DNA from: Microcoleus sp036704825
GTDB taxonomy: Bacteria > Cyanobacteriota > Cyanobacteriia > Cyanobacteriales > Microcoleaceae
Direction: 5' to 3'
DNA length: 64,000 nt
Assembly (NCBI GenBank): GCA_036704825.1
Contig: JAUBSN010000006.1
Location: forward strand, 62,001-126,000
Part shown: piece by piece, positions 1 through 9,000 of the stretch
Layout: each line of letters begins with the position of its first letter
How positions within the stretch are numbered: position 1 is the first letter of the stretch
Position numbers and translations under genes: made by a program
The notes under the pieces: model-generated
Databases searched by the model: none
Seen by the model: only the letters and a program-made list of their open reading frames with translations
What the model was told of the DNA's origin: nothing

Positions 1-974
1 TAGACGCTCTCAGGGAATTAGAAGGCAATTGGGGAGCAGTTAAGCGCTACATTACTCAAGTCTTGCAAGCGCAGGGGCTCGAAGGGGTGCAAGCTGAAGA
101 ATTAGCCATCTTGCCAGGAATGGATGAAATCTTCGGTTTAGTGCGAATGAAGCGGCATTACGACGAAGGCGAATTTGATGTTTTAATTATCGATTCTGCT
201 CCGACTGGTACAGCATTGAGACTGCTAAGTTTGCCGGAAGTTGGCGGCTGGTACATGAGAAAATTTTACAAGCCGCTGCAAGGCATATCCGCCGCCCTTA
301 GACCTTTAGTTGAACCTATTTTTAGACCGATTGCGGGTTTTTCTTTGCCAGACAGAGAGGTGATGGATGCACCTTACGAATTTTACGAACAAATTGAGGC
401 TTTGGAAAAGATTTTAACTGACAATACTGTAACTTCGGTAAGGTTAGTTACCAATCCCGAAAAAATGGTAATTAAAGAATCTCTGCGCGCTCATGCCTAT
501 TTGAGTTTGTACAATGTAGCCACAGATTTAGTAGTAGCAAACCGGATTATTCCCGCAGAAGTAACCGATCCATTTTTCAAACGGTGGAAAGAAAGCCAGG
601 AACAGTACCGTCAGGAAATCCACTCGGATTTCATGCCGCTACCTGTTAAAGAAGTGCCGCTTTATTCCGAAGAAATGTGCGGTTTGCCAGCTTTGGAACG
701 CTTGAAAGAAACGCTTTATGCCAATGAAGATCCCAGTCAAGTTTATTACACAGAAAATACGATTAGAATTGTTCAGGACAACAATCAATATGTTCTAGAA
801 CTGTACTTGCCGGGAATTGCCAAGGATCAGATTCAGTTGACCAAAACTGGAGATGAGTTGAATGTTCGGATTGGCAATCACCGCCGCAATATGGTTTTGC
901 CACAGGCTTTAGCCGCGCTGCAACCTTCGGGGGCGAAAATGGAGGATGATTATTTGAAGATTAAGTTTGCTTAA
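1..974 (+). CDS. ArsA/Get3-family ATPase with C-terminal HSP20-like domain (5' truncated)
   Basis: The frame is open from base 3, so the gene begins before the window and its P-loop is not visible. The visible part has the switch-II-like stretch DVLIIDSAPTGTALRLL, typical of ArsA/Get3 anion-transport or tail-anchored-protein ATPases. The last ~80 residues (from about VYYTENTIRIVQDNN to the end) look like the small HSP20-like beta domain that closes many cyanobacterial ArsA proteins. Family knowledge: soluble ATPase energising metalloid export or targeting of membrane proteins; the substrate cannot be told from sequence. No ars genes are nearby, so an arsenite role is not supported by context. 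A palindromic repeat follows the stop codon at once. Confidence 0.85.
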   Translation, partial: DALRELEGNWGAVKRYITQVLQAQGLEGVQAEELAILPGMDEIFGLVRMKRHYDEGEFDVLIIDSAPTGTALRLLSLPEVGGWYMRKFYKPLQGISAALRPLVEPIFRPIAGFSLPDREVMDAPYEFYEQIEALEKILTDNTVTSVRLVTNPEKMVIKESLRAHAYLSLYNVATDLVVANRIIPAEVTDPFFKRWKESQEQYRQEIHSDFMPLPVKEVPLYSEEMCGLPALERLKETLYANEDPSQVYYTENTIRIVQDNNQYVLELYLPGIAKDQIQLTKTGDELNVRIGNHRRNMVLPQALAALQPSGAKMEDDYLKIKFA

Positions 975-975
975 C

Positions 976-1078
976 TAGGACTTACCCCAACAAAACCGGT
1001 TTCTCCGAAAATTATTGGATGCTCCCTTGAGAGATTGACGCAGAAACCGGGTTTTTTACCCTGCGTGTATAAGTCCTG
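976..1078. repeat. Nested palindromic dispersed element
   Basis: The outer arms AGGACTTA (977-984) and TAAGTCCT (1070-1077) are exact reverse complements. Inside them AAAACCGGTTTCT faces CAGAAACCGGGTTTT. Related CAGAAACCCGGTTTCTG-type motifs recur near 18188, 18232 and 30221. The element lies between the ArsA-like gene and the convergent toxin gene and may also serve as a terminator. It looks like a small non-autonomous (MITE-like) repeat. Confidence 0.6.
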
Positions 1079-1100
1079 TAATACAGACAAACTGACGAAC

Positions 1101-1535
1101 TCATTGATTATCAGTGGCTGACCAGTCTTCTATTCGTAGCTCTACGACTTGTCCAAAATCTGACTTATTACGGGTGAGTAAGGTTGCGTTGTTAATTAGA
1201 GTAATGGCGGCAATTTTCAGATCCATATTTCCTAGACGGGGATACACTCTTCGTAGGCGTTGATGCTCCAAAGCAGCCGCACGGTTAAAAGGAATAATCA
1301 CGATAGATTGATAGTCGAGTGCAAGTTGCTGTAATCCTTTATAAGCCAAGATTTGTTCATCTAATGTTCTTGCTTTGGATAGGAAATTGAGCCGTCCTCT
1401 AACTTGTTCTTCGTAGGTAATTACAGTCACTGCAACTTCAAGTTCTTCTATGGCTGCCAGCCTTGCTAAGATTTGCTTTCCCTCTTGCCCATTGCGCTGG
1501 ATGAAACTGAGATGGTCGGTGTCAAGAATATACAT
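1101..1535 (-). CDS. PIN-domain ribonuclease, VapC-type toxin
   Basis: 144 aa, the usual length for a VapC toxin. It starts with the PIN-domain beta strand YILDTDHLS (Asp5, Asp7). Glu42 in VTVITYEE, Asp105 in LGNMDLKIAA and Asp126 in TRNKSDF complete the expected acidic metal-binding site. Family role: Mg-dependent endoribonuclease toxin cutting tRNA or other RNA, inhibited by a cognate antitoxin. A 70-aa coiled-coil-like gene lies directly upstream, 17 bp away on the same strand, as expected for antitoxin-toxin order. The RNA target cannot be predicted. Confidence 0.85.
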   Translation of the reverse strand: MYILDTDHLSFIQRNGQEGKQILARLAAIEELEVAVTVITYEEQVRGRLNFLSKARTLDEQILAYKGLQQLALDYQSIVIIPFNRAAALEHQRLRRVYPRLGNMDLKIAAITLINNATLLTRNKSDFGQVVELRIEDWSATDNQ

Positions 1536-1552
1536 CGTAAGAAGGTATTGAG

Positions 1553-1765
1553 CTATTTAGCAGACTTACGCCATTCTTGTCCGAGGCGAACTGCTTCGTC
1601 AAAGGTAGGATCGTTTTCAAAACTACCCGCAACTTTTAGCCACCAAGGAGCTTTTTTTTGAACAAATACAGATAGCATCTGTTTCATTTGTGCTAGTTCT
1701 GTTTCTAAAGTTGCAACTCGCGATTCGAGTTGTGGAGATTGATCTTCAATCTGTTGGGAGATCAT
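1553..1765 (-). CDS. Probable antitoxin partner of the PIN toxin
   Basis: 70 aa from the ATG at 1763-1765; a longer upstream extension is possible but is hydrophobic and unlike antitoxins. The N-terminal ~35 residues (IEDQSPQLESRVATLETELA) form a heptad-like coiled coil. The C-terminus (WWLKVAGSFENDPTFDEAVR) resembles the toxin-binding tail of small antitoxins found beside PIN genes in cyanobacteria. It is probably cotranscribed with and translated before the downstream PIN gene. I see no ribbon-helix-helix or AbrB fold, so its DNA-binding mode is unknown. The pairing is inferred from order and size. Confidence 0.6.
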   Translation of the reverse strand: MISQQIEDQSPQLESRVATLETELAQMKQMLSVFVQKKAPWWLKVAGSFENDPTFDEAVRLGQEWRKSAK

Positions 1766-1863
1766 AGGAATTTTTAGCAAGATTATAATTATACAACTAT
1801 TGTAGCAATATTTTTGCGATCGCAAGCTTATGTTAGAGCACACTTTTCTATTACCAAACAAGG

Positions 1864-2535
1864 TTACTGACCGCAGACAAAGTTACTGACTGCTGTACTC
1901 AATACATTTTGAGAGGTTAGTGATATCTCCTTTATTCCATCTGAATTCAATCTACCAATTTTTTTTGTTCGACAGTCTGTCCACCACCATTCCTTCTTGT
2001 CATTAAGCAGCACGGGGAAGAATATGTCACTATTTTCACCATCTGGTCTAGTCTCAAGGTAGTAGAGCATATAGGACAATCCTACTTTTCTTTCTCCCAA
2101 ATATGCTATGATAACGATGTAGCGACCTAGATCGGGAAATTCGCCAAAATCCTTAAATTCCCTAGGGCTTTGTCCTGAATAGAAGAATGTATCAATTTTG
2201 ACAAGCTTGCCAGAGGAGTTAAACTCACAGCTACCGACATTAGAAGTCAGAATGGTAACATCATTTCTAGGCAAATCGAATGGTTTTGTTACTACAGCAT
2301 CAACAATATTAGGATACACAATATGGTCATTGCTTACTCTAACTGATACCTTTACGATAGATGATGGTATACCAACTATTCCTACAACAGCATTCTTGCA
2401 AGTATCTAGCTGATCTGCTGTTGATGCAGAAGTAAGAGTAGGGATCATTATTAAGACAATCTCCATGATAAAACCTACACCTATCGCTTTACAAAAAAGT
2501 TTATATAACCAAGACATACGATTTATTTTTGTCAT
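1864..2535 (-). CDS. Hypothetical secreted or periplasmic protein
   Basis: About 223 aa from the ATG at 2533-2535. The N-terminus has basic residues followed by a hydrophobic stretch (GVGFIMEIVLIMIPTL) ending TSAS-TA, which fits a signal peptide or membrane anchor. The mature part has four cysteines (DTCKN, GSCEF, TDCRT, FVCGQ) that could form two disulfides, and is rich in beta-type residues. I do not recognise the family. The gene starts ~30 bp from an attC-like palindrome and is more AT-rich than its core neighbours, so it may be an acquired accessory gene. No partner is evident. Confidence 0.6.
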   Translation of the reverse strand: MTKINRMSWLYKLFCKAIGVGFIMEIVLIMIPTLTSASTADQLDTCKNAVVGIVGIPSSIVKVSVRVSNDHIVYPNIVDAVVTKPFDLPRNDVTILTSNVGSCEFNSSGKLVKIDTFFYSGQSPREFKDFGEFPDLGRYIVIIAYLGERKVGLSYMLYYLETRPDGENSDIFFPVLLNDKKEWWWTDCRTKKIGRLNSDGIKEISLTSQNVLSTAVSNFVCGQ

Positions 2536-2563
2536 AATCAAAGCTGTACATGAAATTTTGGTA

Positions 2564-2660
2564 GTCTAACGATCCAACCAAGCTCAGCTACCTGCCCCGC
2601 GAGGGGCTATCATGGCAACCAGATCACGATAGCCGGGTTTGCAGCAGCGTATGGTTAGGC
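2564..2660. other. attC-like recombination site candidate (97 bp)
   Basis: The site begins GTCTAAC (2564-2570) and ends GTTAGGC (2654-2660). These fit the integron inverse-core (RYYYAAC) and core (GTTRRRY) consensus and are complementary except for one base. The ~83-bp interior holds further palindromes (CCCCGCGAGGGG; GGCTATC...GATAGCC) and weakly complementary flanks, as in folded attC sites. Read on the minus strand, the GNAT gene would be the upstream cassette gene and the unknown secreted protein, starting ~28 bp beyond the core, the next cassette. No integrase gene or second site was seen, so this is a candidate only. Confidence 0.3.
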
Positions 2661-2745
2661 AACATTGGCAGCGATCGTAAGCCTATCTACTCAATCTAGT
2701 ATAGCAGTCGGTACTTCTTTTCCCTCTTCTTTTCCCTCTTCTTTC

Positions 2746-2785
2746 TCCTCCTCTGCGCCCTCTGCGGTTCGTTCAATCTTTCCTG
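2746..2785 (+). repeat. Dispersed CCTCTGCG repeat, copy 1
   Basis: The motif CCTCTGCGCCCTCTGCGG is followed by a GTTC and ATCTTTCCTG tail. The same motif and tail recur in the same orientation at 3560-3608, and the motif recurs inverted at 5870-5897. This copy is non-coding and lies downstream of the GNAT gene. Confidence 0.7.
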
Positions 2786-2941
2786 AACTTAGCTCAATTT
2801 TTAGCGACTATGACAACAACTTCCTAATCAATTATGTCAAGGAGCATCTAATATTTTCAAATCACGGCTCAAAAAATAACTTGTAGATTTGTACGATCGC
2901 TCGCGGACTGCTGCTACAGCGATGCGAGATCAATTCATGTG

Positions 2942-3427
2942 TCAATCTACTCGGTTCAGGCGATAAACAAAGCAATCGTCGTCACCGAACTTTCGGTACT
3001 CGATAAATTTAAAGCCCAGACGTTCATAGAAGTTGTGGGCGCGAGTATTATTGGCAAGCGGATCGACGAGGACAGCCTTCACCGCCGGATCTGCGAAACA
3101 TCTGACAATTGCAAGCTGCATCATTTGTGTTCCATAGCCTTTGCCTAAATCAGCTTCTTGCCCAATCCAAATGTCAATGGCACGAAGATCCGCCGCCACA
3201 TCACCCCAATAGTTGGTCTCCTCGCGTGCCGGATCGATGATTTGGATAAATCCGATGGGACGACCATCGATTTCAGCAATCAATTGTTCCCTCCAATCGG
3301 GCGCGCGCTCAAGTTCCACCTCCCAAGCCCAGTCATCGTTAGGATCTGAGGCAATTACGTGAGGTTGCTCATCCCAGTGTCGTAACATATTCAAATCAGC
3401 AGAAGTCGCGGAGCGTAGATTAATCAT
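2942..3427 (-). CDS. GNAT-family N-acetyltransferase, aminoglycoside 6'-acetyltransferase-like
   Basis: 161 aa from the internal start MINLRSATS; an ATG six codons upstream (3445) is also possible. The acetyl-CoA motif DLGKGYGTQMMQLAI (motif A), the preceding strand AIDIWIG, and the C-terminal NNTRAHNFYERLGFKFIEYR (motif B) are typical of GNAT proteins of the RimJ / AAC(6')-like branch. Predicted role: acetyl transfer from acetyl-CoA to an amine of a small molecule or protein; the substrate is unknown. It sits in the accessory islet between two direct copies of the CCTCTGCG repeat and upstream of the attC-like site, consistent with acquisition. Confidence 0.8.
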   Translation of the reverse strand: MINLRSATSADLNMLRHWDEQPHVIASDPNDDWAWEVELERAPDWREQLIAEIDGRPIGFIQIIDPAREETNYWGDVAADLRAIDIWIGQEADLGKGYGTQMMQLAIVRCFADPAVKAVLVDPLANNTRAHNFYERLGFKFIEYRKFGDDDCFVYRLNRVD

Positions 3428-3537
3428 AACTTCTTTGAATGTCAAACTTGTGATAGCTGAGATCCGATTTTTCCCAGGTAATTGTAGATCGATCGCCCCT
3501 CGCTTACCCTAACTAAAATCATACTCTGCTTCCATAA

Positions 3538-5844
3538 CTATTCCTCTCCCTTTTCTTTCCCCTCCTCTGCGTCCTCTGCGCCCTCTGCGGTTCCTTCCAT
3601 CTTTCCTGCATCCTCAATCTTTTTATGCTGGCGTTCCGAGGCAGCTTTTTGCAACATTTTCACTCGTTCCGGGTCAGCATCCGATCGCCAAAACAACTTA
3701 TGATCCTTAATTTTAACGCAATTTTCCTCCAAACACTTCACCCATTCCCGATGCTTTTTAACTAAGCCGCGATCGAGAATCCCTAACTTTTCTTCTTGGC
3801 GGCTGAGTTTCGCAAACTTTTCGTAATGGGGATAACTAGCAGTAACAAAAGCTTCTTTTCTCGCTAAAATCGGCGGATTGTACGCATCCGAATAGTCTTG
3901 ATAGCTGACAGAAAGGTCGCGCAAATGTATGTGCATAGCCGTGTGCAGGGCTGGATGCGGGTTAGTGTCAAAATCGGGATAAAATAAATAAGAAATTTGA
4001 GGTTTGCGTGCGTAAAATTTGATGATTGTCGCGCCGTCAAGCCTGCCAATTGTGCGGTTTGCACAGCCTTCGTAGAGCCTGAGCAAAGGGTCTAGTTCTT
4101 CTAATGCAGAGACGTGAACTGAAAGAGTACCGGGCTGTTTGTAGCCGATCGCACTATCTTCGCAGCAATCGGCAACAATATCAGCTTTGCCCAAACTGTA
4201 CAGCATTAAATCAGCCAAAGTGCAAGCTTTTTGATAATTGTCAAACAAACCTTTGATGTCGTTGCGGATTTGAGCCGGGAGTCGGCGCATTGAAGGTCGA
4301 TCGCCCAAACCGTTGAGAGCGAGATATACTAGCAAATCTTGGCGGCGCTTGTCGGCGATTCTCTCCCAATCATCCGCATCCGTTGCTTGCAAAATCACCC
4401 TCCAAGCGCGATTAAAACTGTGAAATTCCTCCTTAATTGGCGATTCTTCCGCTAATTCGCCTTTAACCGGAAGGCGGCCCCGATCGCTCACAAAAGCCAT
4501 CAAAGGAGCCAGCATTTCCGCATAATCCTCAAACCGCTTAACTTGCGATCGAACCCTGGGAGTCGATAAGTGCGATCGAAACCGAGAAGCACGAAAACCT
4601 TCACCCTCCGCAGCATCTCGAAACACAAAATAAATCCCCAAAGCCACAGGAATTGCATCAACATTCAAAACTTGGTCGATATAAACCTTCAACTCTTCTT
4701 GTTCGTAATACTTCTGAAAAGTATTCCGAGAAGTAATCACCCCATCCCCGTAAGCAATTTGGCCTCGATCGCTATCATCAATCAAAACCTGAGCCGCCAC
4801 AACTAATAAATTCTTAGTTAATTCCCAAGCACTCAGCAAAGCTTCTCGCCGTTCCGCCAAAGATTCAATGACATTAATCACATAACCAATATTCACAATA
4901 TCAGCACAAATTCGCGGAGTATCCGGCTGATAGTATGGGTCCCAACCAGAAATAGCATAACCCTCTTGTGCAATATATTGAACATCCCCGCCGTAACCGC
5001 AACCGTAATCAAAAAAAGTCGCGTCGTCCCTCGCTAAATCAGCTTCTAAAACCAGACGCAAAGGTTTAGAAAGAGAGTTGCGTACCATCGCAGCTTTGTG
5101 TCGCTCGATCTTAGGAATTGATAGCTCGCTATTCTCCTGTTTCAAACGCTCGACAACAGCATGATCTTGAATTTCTACACCGCAATATCCCAAATATTTG
5201 AGCCAACCATCGCGAGTACCGATAACGCTAGTATTGTCAAGCAGCCCCCACTTTTCCTCGCAGCGAGTCAGCCTCGCAAACTTTTCGTAATTGGGATAAT
5301 CCGCAGCTACCAAAGTTTCCTTGCGGTGCAAAACCGGAGGGTTTTCGCTGTTGCTGTAATCGAAATATTTAACTTCCCCTGTTGCTAGATTAATTTGGAT
5401 GCTGGTTTGCAAAGCAGGATGAGCATCTGTATCGAAATCAGGGTAAAAAAGATAAGATATTTTAGGTTGATGGAGCAAAAATTTCACTAAAGTTGCTTCC
5501 TCAATATTTTCGAGAGTGCGTCTGGCACAATTTTCGTAGATTCCGAGGACAGGGTTGAGTGTCTGCAAAGCCGAAACGTGAACGTAAAAAGCCGTCGGCA
5601 ACTTTTTTCCCACCTTGCTTTCCCGACAGCAGCGAGCCACTTTTTCTATAAGATTGTCAACACATAAATTAGTGATTTCATCGAGCGGGTACGGCACAGC
5701 ATTTACAGAATCTTGCTCAGAGATAGCCTCGTTTTCGTACAATAAAACTTTCCGAGCAAAAACCATCAAAGGCGTTAGCAGTTTTTCATCATTTTCTAAT
5801 GAATTGCTATCTAAAATAGTATTTGTACTGGTATCGTAATTCAT
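3538..5844 (-). CDS. DNA-phosphorothioation-associated putative methyltransferase with duplicated flanking domain
   Basis: 768 aa from the ATG at 5842-5844; the upstream extension runs into repeat DNA and is unlikely. A central Rossmann methyltransferase (about 245-480) has the AdoMet loop FFDYGCGYGGD (277-287) and GWDPYYQPD. It resembles the putative methyltransferase family found with dnd phosphorothioation genes. A ~165-residue domain occurs twice, at about 64-233 and 555-720; both copies share HVSAL, FYPDFDT and HPAL motifs and an EEK(W/L)G motif. No dnd, ssp or other phosphorothioation gene is in the window, so it is an orphan here. The last ~22 codons, rich in Glu, Gly and Ala, read through a dispersed repeat. 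Target and activity are unproven. Confidence 0.8.
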   Translation of the reverse strand: MNYDTSTNTILDSNSLENDEKLLTPLMVFARKVLLYENEAISEQDSVNAVPYPLDEITNLCVDNLIEKVARCCRESKVGKKLPTAFYVHVSALQTLNPVLGIYENCARRTLENIEEATLVKFLLHQPKISYLFYPDFDTDAHPALQTSIQINLATGEVKYFDYSNSENPPVLHRKETLVAADYPNYEKFARLTRCEEKWGLLDNTSVIGTRDGWLKYLGYCGVEIQDHAVVERLKQENSELSIPKIERHKAAMVRNSLSKPLRLVLEADLARDDATFFDYGCGYGGDVQYIAQEGYAISGWDPYYQPDTPRICADIVNIGYVINVIESLAERREALLSAWELTKNLLVVAAQVLIDDSDRGQIAYGDGVITSRNTFQKYYEQEELKVYIDQVLNVDAIPVALGIYFVFRDAAEGEGFRASRFRSHLSTPRVRSQVKRFEDYAEMLAPLMAFVSDRGRLPVKGELAEESPIKEEFHSFNRAWRVILQATDADDWERIADKRRQDLLVYLALNGLGDRPSMRRLPAQIRNDIKGLFDNYQKACTLADLMLYSLGKADIVADCCEDSAIGYKQPGTLSVHVSALEELDPLLRLYEGCANRTIGRLDGATIIKFYARKPQISYLFYPDFDTNPHPALHTAMHIHLRDLSVSYQDYSDAYNPPILARKEAFVTASYPHYEKFAKLSRQEEKLGILDRGLVKKHREWVKCLEENCVKIKDHKLFWRSDADPERVKMLQKAASERQHKKIEDAGKMEGTAEGAEDAEEGKEKGEE
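3560..3608 (+). repeat. Dispersed CCTCTGCG repeat, copy 2 (inside a coding region)
   Basis: Three 9-bp units of the type CCTCTGCGN are followed by the same TTC...ATCTTTCCTG tail as copy 1. The copy lies in frame within the 3' end of the methyltransferase gene and encodes its terminal acidic tail. It has one more 9-bp unit than copy 1. Confidence 0.75.
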
Positions 5845-5869
5845 AGCTAAATTAATTATTTTTAAAATT

Positions 5870-5897
5870 AACCGCAGAGAACGCAGAGGGCACGGAG
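5870..5897 (-). repeat. Dispersed CCTCTGCG repeat, copy 3 (inverted)
   Basis: AACCGCAGAGAACGCAGAGG is the reverse complement of the repeat core in copies 1 and 2. It lies 25 bp upstream of the methyltransferase start, so that gene is bracketed by inverted copies. Confidence 0.7.
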
Positions 5898-6054
5898 TGA
5901 AGAAAAAAACCAACAATATTTTCCTAGATTTTCTATATTTAGGATGCACGCTCCGTACCGTACCGCTTTATTTCTTAGTCTCTTAGAGAGCGACTTCGTT
6001 TTTGTAATGGCGAGTACAATCGCCGGCTGCGATCGACTGAGATCGAGTAAGATA

Positions 6055-9000
6055 TTAATCAAACATTCGAGTTTTCACAAATTCTTGAACCCTGGCTAAA
6101 TGACTGAACAAACTTACTAATAGGTTCTCCACCCTCTCAATATTTAACAATTCCACCTCTGGTGGTTCAGATTGGAATCTTCGCGCTTGATGCTCCAATT
6201 GTGCAGCCAAATCCGACATCAGAGCAACTCCCACATTAGCCGAAGTTCCCTTGAGACGGTGTGCTTGATATTCCACAGCTTGCCAATCTTTAGCTTCTAC
6301 GGCTATTTTGGCAGCAGCTACATCAGCTTGGGCTTCTGCCACAAAAGCTTGCAAAAGTCGTTCTGGCAATTTAATATTAACTCGTCCGAGTTGCTCCAAT
6401 CTGCTCTTGTCGAACAGTCCGTCGTAGTCTCTATGTTCCCAAGTTTGAACAGCGATCGCCCTGGGTGTCGGTCCAGCCACAACCTGGGCTTTTTCCACAA
6501 CTTCTGTATAATTTGTTGCTAATTGAGATTTATTTTCCGAATTAATACTTTTAACTCCATACTTATTTTCACCCTGAATATTTAGGGCTTCATACTTTTT
6601 CAGGGCCGACGCCAAAGCATCTAAATCTACAGGTTTGCTGAGATAATCGTCCATCCCCGCCGCCAGACACTTTTCTCGTTCCCCAGGCATAGCATGAGCA
6701 GTTAAAGCCATCACAAAAGTATGGCGATCGCTTCCTTCGATTTCCCTCAACTTTTGCGCCGTTTTGTAACCGTCAAGTACCGGCATTTGACAGTCCATCA
6801 GCACTAAATCGTAGCTTTTTTGCGCCAGCAAATCCAGCGCTTGTTGACCGTTGACCACGCAGTCAGCCTGATAGCCTAAAACTGCCAACTGTTCGACAAG
6901 AACTTGTTGATTGATCGGGTGGTCTTCCGCCACCAAAATTCTCAGTGATGACGGCGAATTGGGAGTAACATACTGAGAATTAACTGGTGGCAACTTGCAA
7001 GTATTAGCAGCCTCCACTCTCCCAAAATCTCCGGTTCCCTTCACCGGTGCAAGCATTGCCTCAAGCAGGCGGCTTGGCCGCACCGGCTCGATCAAATATC
7101 CGTTAAAACCCCGACTGCAAAGCGATTCAGCCTTCGGCTGTTCTCGCAAAGCAGTCATGGCGATTAACGATCCAACTGTCGAGGTCGATCGCACTTTCCT
7201 CGCAAATTCCTCCGCATCCAACTCCGGCATTTGCAAGTCCACAAGCACCACATCCCAGCTTTTTCTCCCCTCCCCCGAATCCCGAGAAGTCCCGCCCCGG
7301 GCTTTTTCCAACCAACTCCAAGCCTCAGCAGCAGTTTCTGCCTCGTCGCAGCCGGCACCCCAACTTTGAACGAGCGATCGCACTGCTGTCCTCCTCAAAG
7401 CGCTTCCAGAGATTACTAATAACTTCTTGCCCGCAAGTTCGGGATCGTGAGGCTCAACTGGCAACTGTTTTTCCAAAGGTACAGTAAACCAAAAAGTAGC
7501 ACCGCTGCCCAGCAAACTGCGAACTCCAATGTCCCCTCCCATCATCTCCACTAACTGCTTGCAAATAGCCAAACCCAAACCCGTCCCGCCGTAAGGCCTA
7601 GTAGGAGAATCGTCTACCTGAGAAAAAGATTGGAACAGCTTTGTTTGCCCTTGGGCCGAAATTCCAATGCCAGTATCCCGCACCGAAAATAGCAATCTTG
7701 CTTCTTGTCTACCGTCTGACAGTCGCTTGCCCTGTTTCACAGTTACGTGAACTAGAACTTGACCGCTATCCGTAAATTTGATGGCATTACCCGTCAAATT
7801 CAGCAAAACTTGCTTCAATCTGCCCGAGTCGCCCACCAACTTTCTCGGCACTGAGCTATCAACTAAAATATTCAATTCAATACCTTTTTCTTCGGCCAAA
7901 TGCGCTATAATTTCTATTACCGACTCTACGCAATTATCCAAATCAAAATTAGACTTTTCCAGCCGCATTTCTCCAGCTTCGATCTTAGAGAAATCGAGGA
8001 TATCATTAATAACATTTAGCAAATGTTCAGCACTGCGGTAAATTGTCTGAGCGCATTCCCGCTGTTTCTGTTCCAGAGGAGCGCGCAGCAGCAATTGAGC
8101 CATTGCCAAAACCCCATTCATCGGAGTGCGAATTTCGTGACTCATGTTCGCCAAGAATTGCGACTTCACCCTGCTCGCTTCTAAGGCAGTTTCCCGCGCT
8201 TCCACCAACTCATTAATCTTGTCGGCAACCATCACTATTCCCCCTACTTTACCGTCGGGATTGTACCAAGGGTGAGCGGCCCAGCGCAGGTAAATAATAG
8301 AGCCGTCTGCTCGTTCCCAAGCATCTTCGCTCACAGAAACTACCTCACCTCTGAGCACTTGTTGATACATTACTTTCCAGCGACTCGGGGTATCTGGAAA
8401 CAATTCGTAATGACTGAGATTAGTCAGCGACTGCCACTCAAAATTAAATTGAATCAGCCATTTGTGCGAGTTAGCTAAATAGCGCATTTCCGTATCGAAC
8501 ATCGCCATTGCTACAGGCACGCAAGTAATAATTTGTCTCAGTTGCTGCCGTTCCCTTTCGAGAGCATATTCCGCCTGTTTCCGCTCAGTAATGTCGCTAA
8601 TCATGCCGGCCATTCGCAGCGCTTTTCCTTTGGAATTCCGCTGGGCTTTTCCCTGAGAAGTGCAGTAGCGGTAAAGACCGTTCGAGTGTAGCAGCCGAAA
8701 TTCTACATTATAGTCTATTTCTTGTTCCAAGTGAGCGGCGATCGCCGCGACGATTATCTCCTTGTCATCGGGGTGCAGGCGGTTGTATAGAGCTTCCATA
8801 TTACTGCCAAATTGCTGGCGCGACAAACCGATAATTTCCAAAAGGCGATCGTTCCAATAAACCTCATTTTTACTTAAATCCCAATCCCAAATTCCGTCGT
8901 TCACTCCCTCTAAAACTAACCTGTACCGTTCCTCACTTTCCTTGAGCTTTTGACTGGTATGAAACGCCTGAAATTCGGCACGGTAAACGCGCATCGCATT

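Noticed and set aside
2665..2886. 73-codon ORF in the gap downstream of the GNAT gene
   Set aside because: Much of it translates the CCTCTGCG repeat and Ser/Pro-rich low-complexity DNA.
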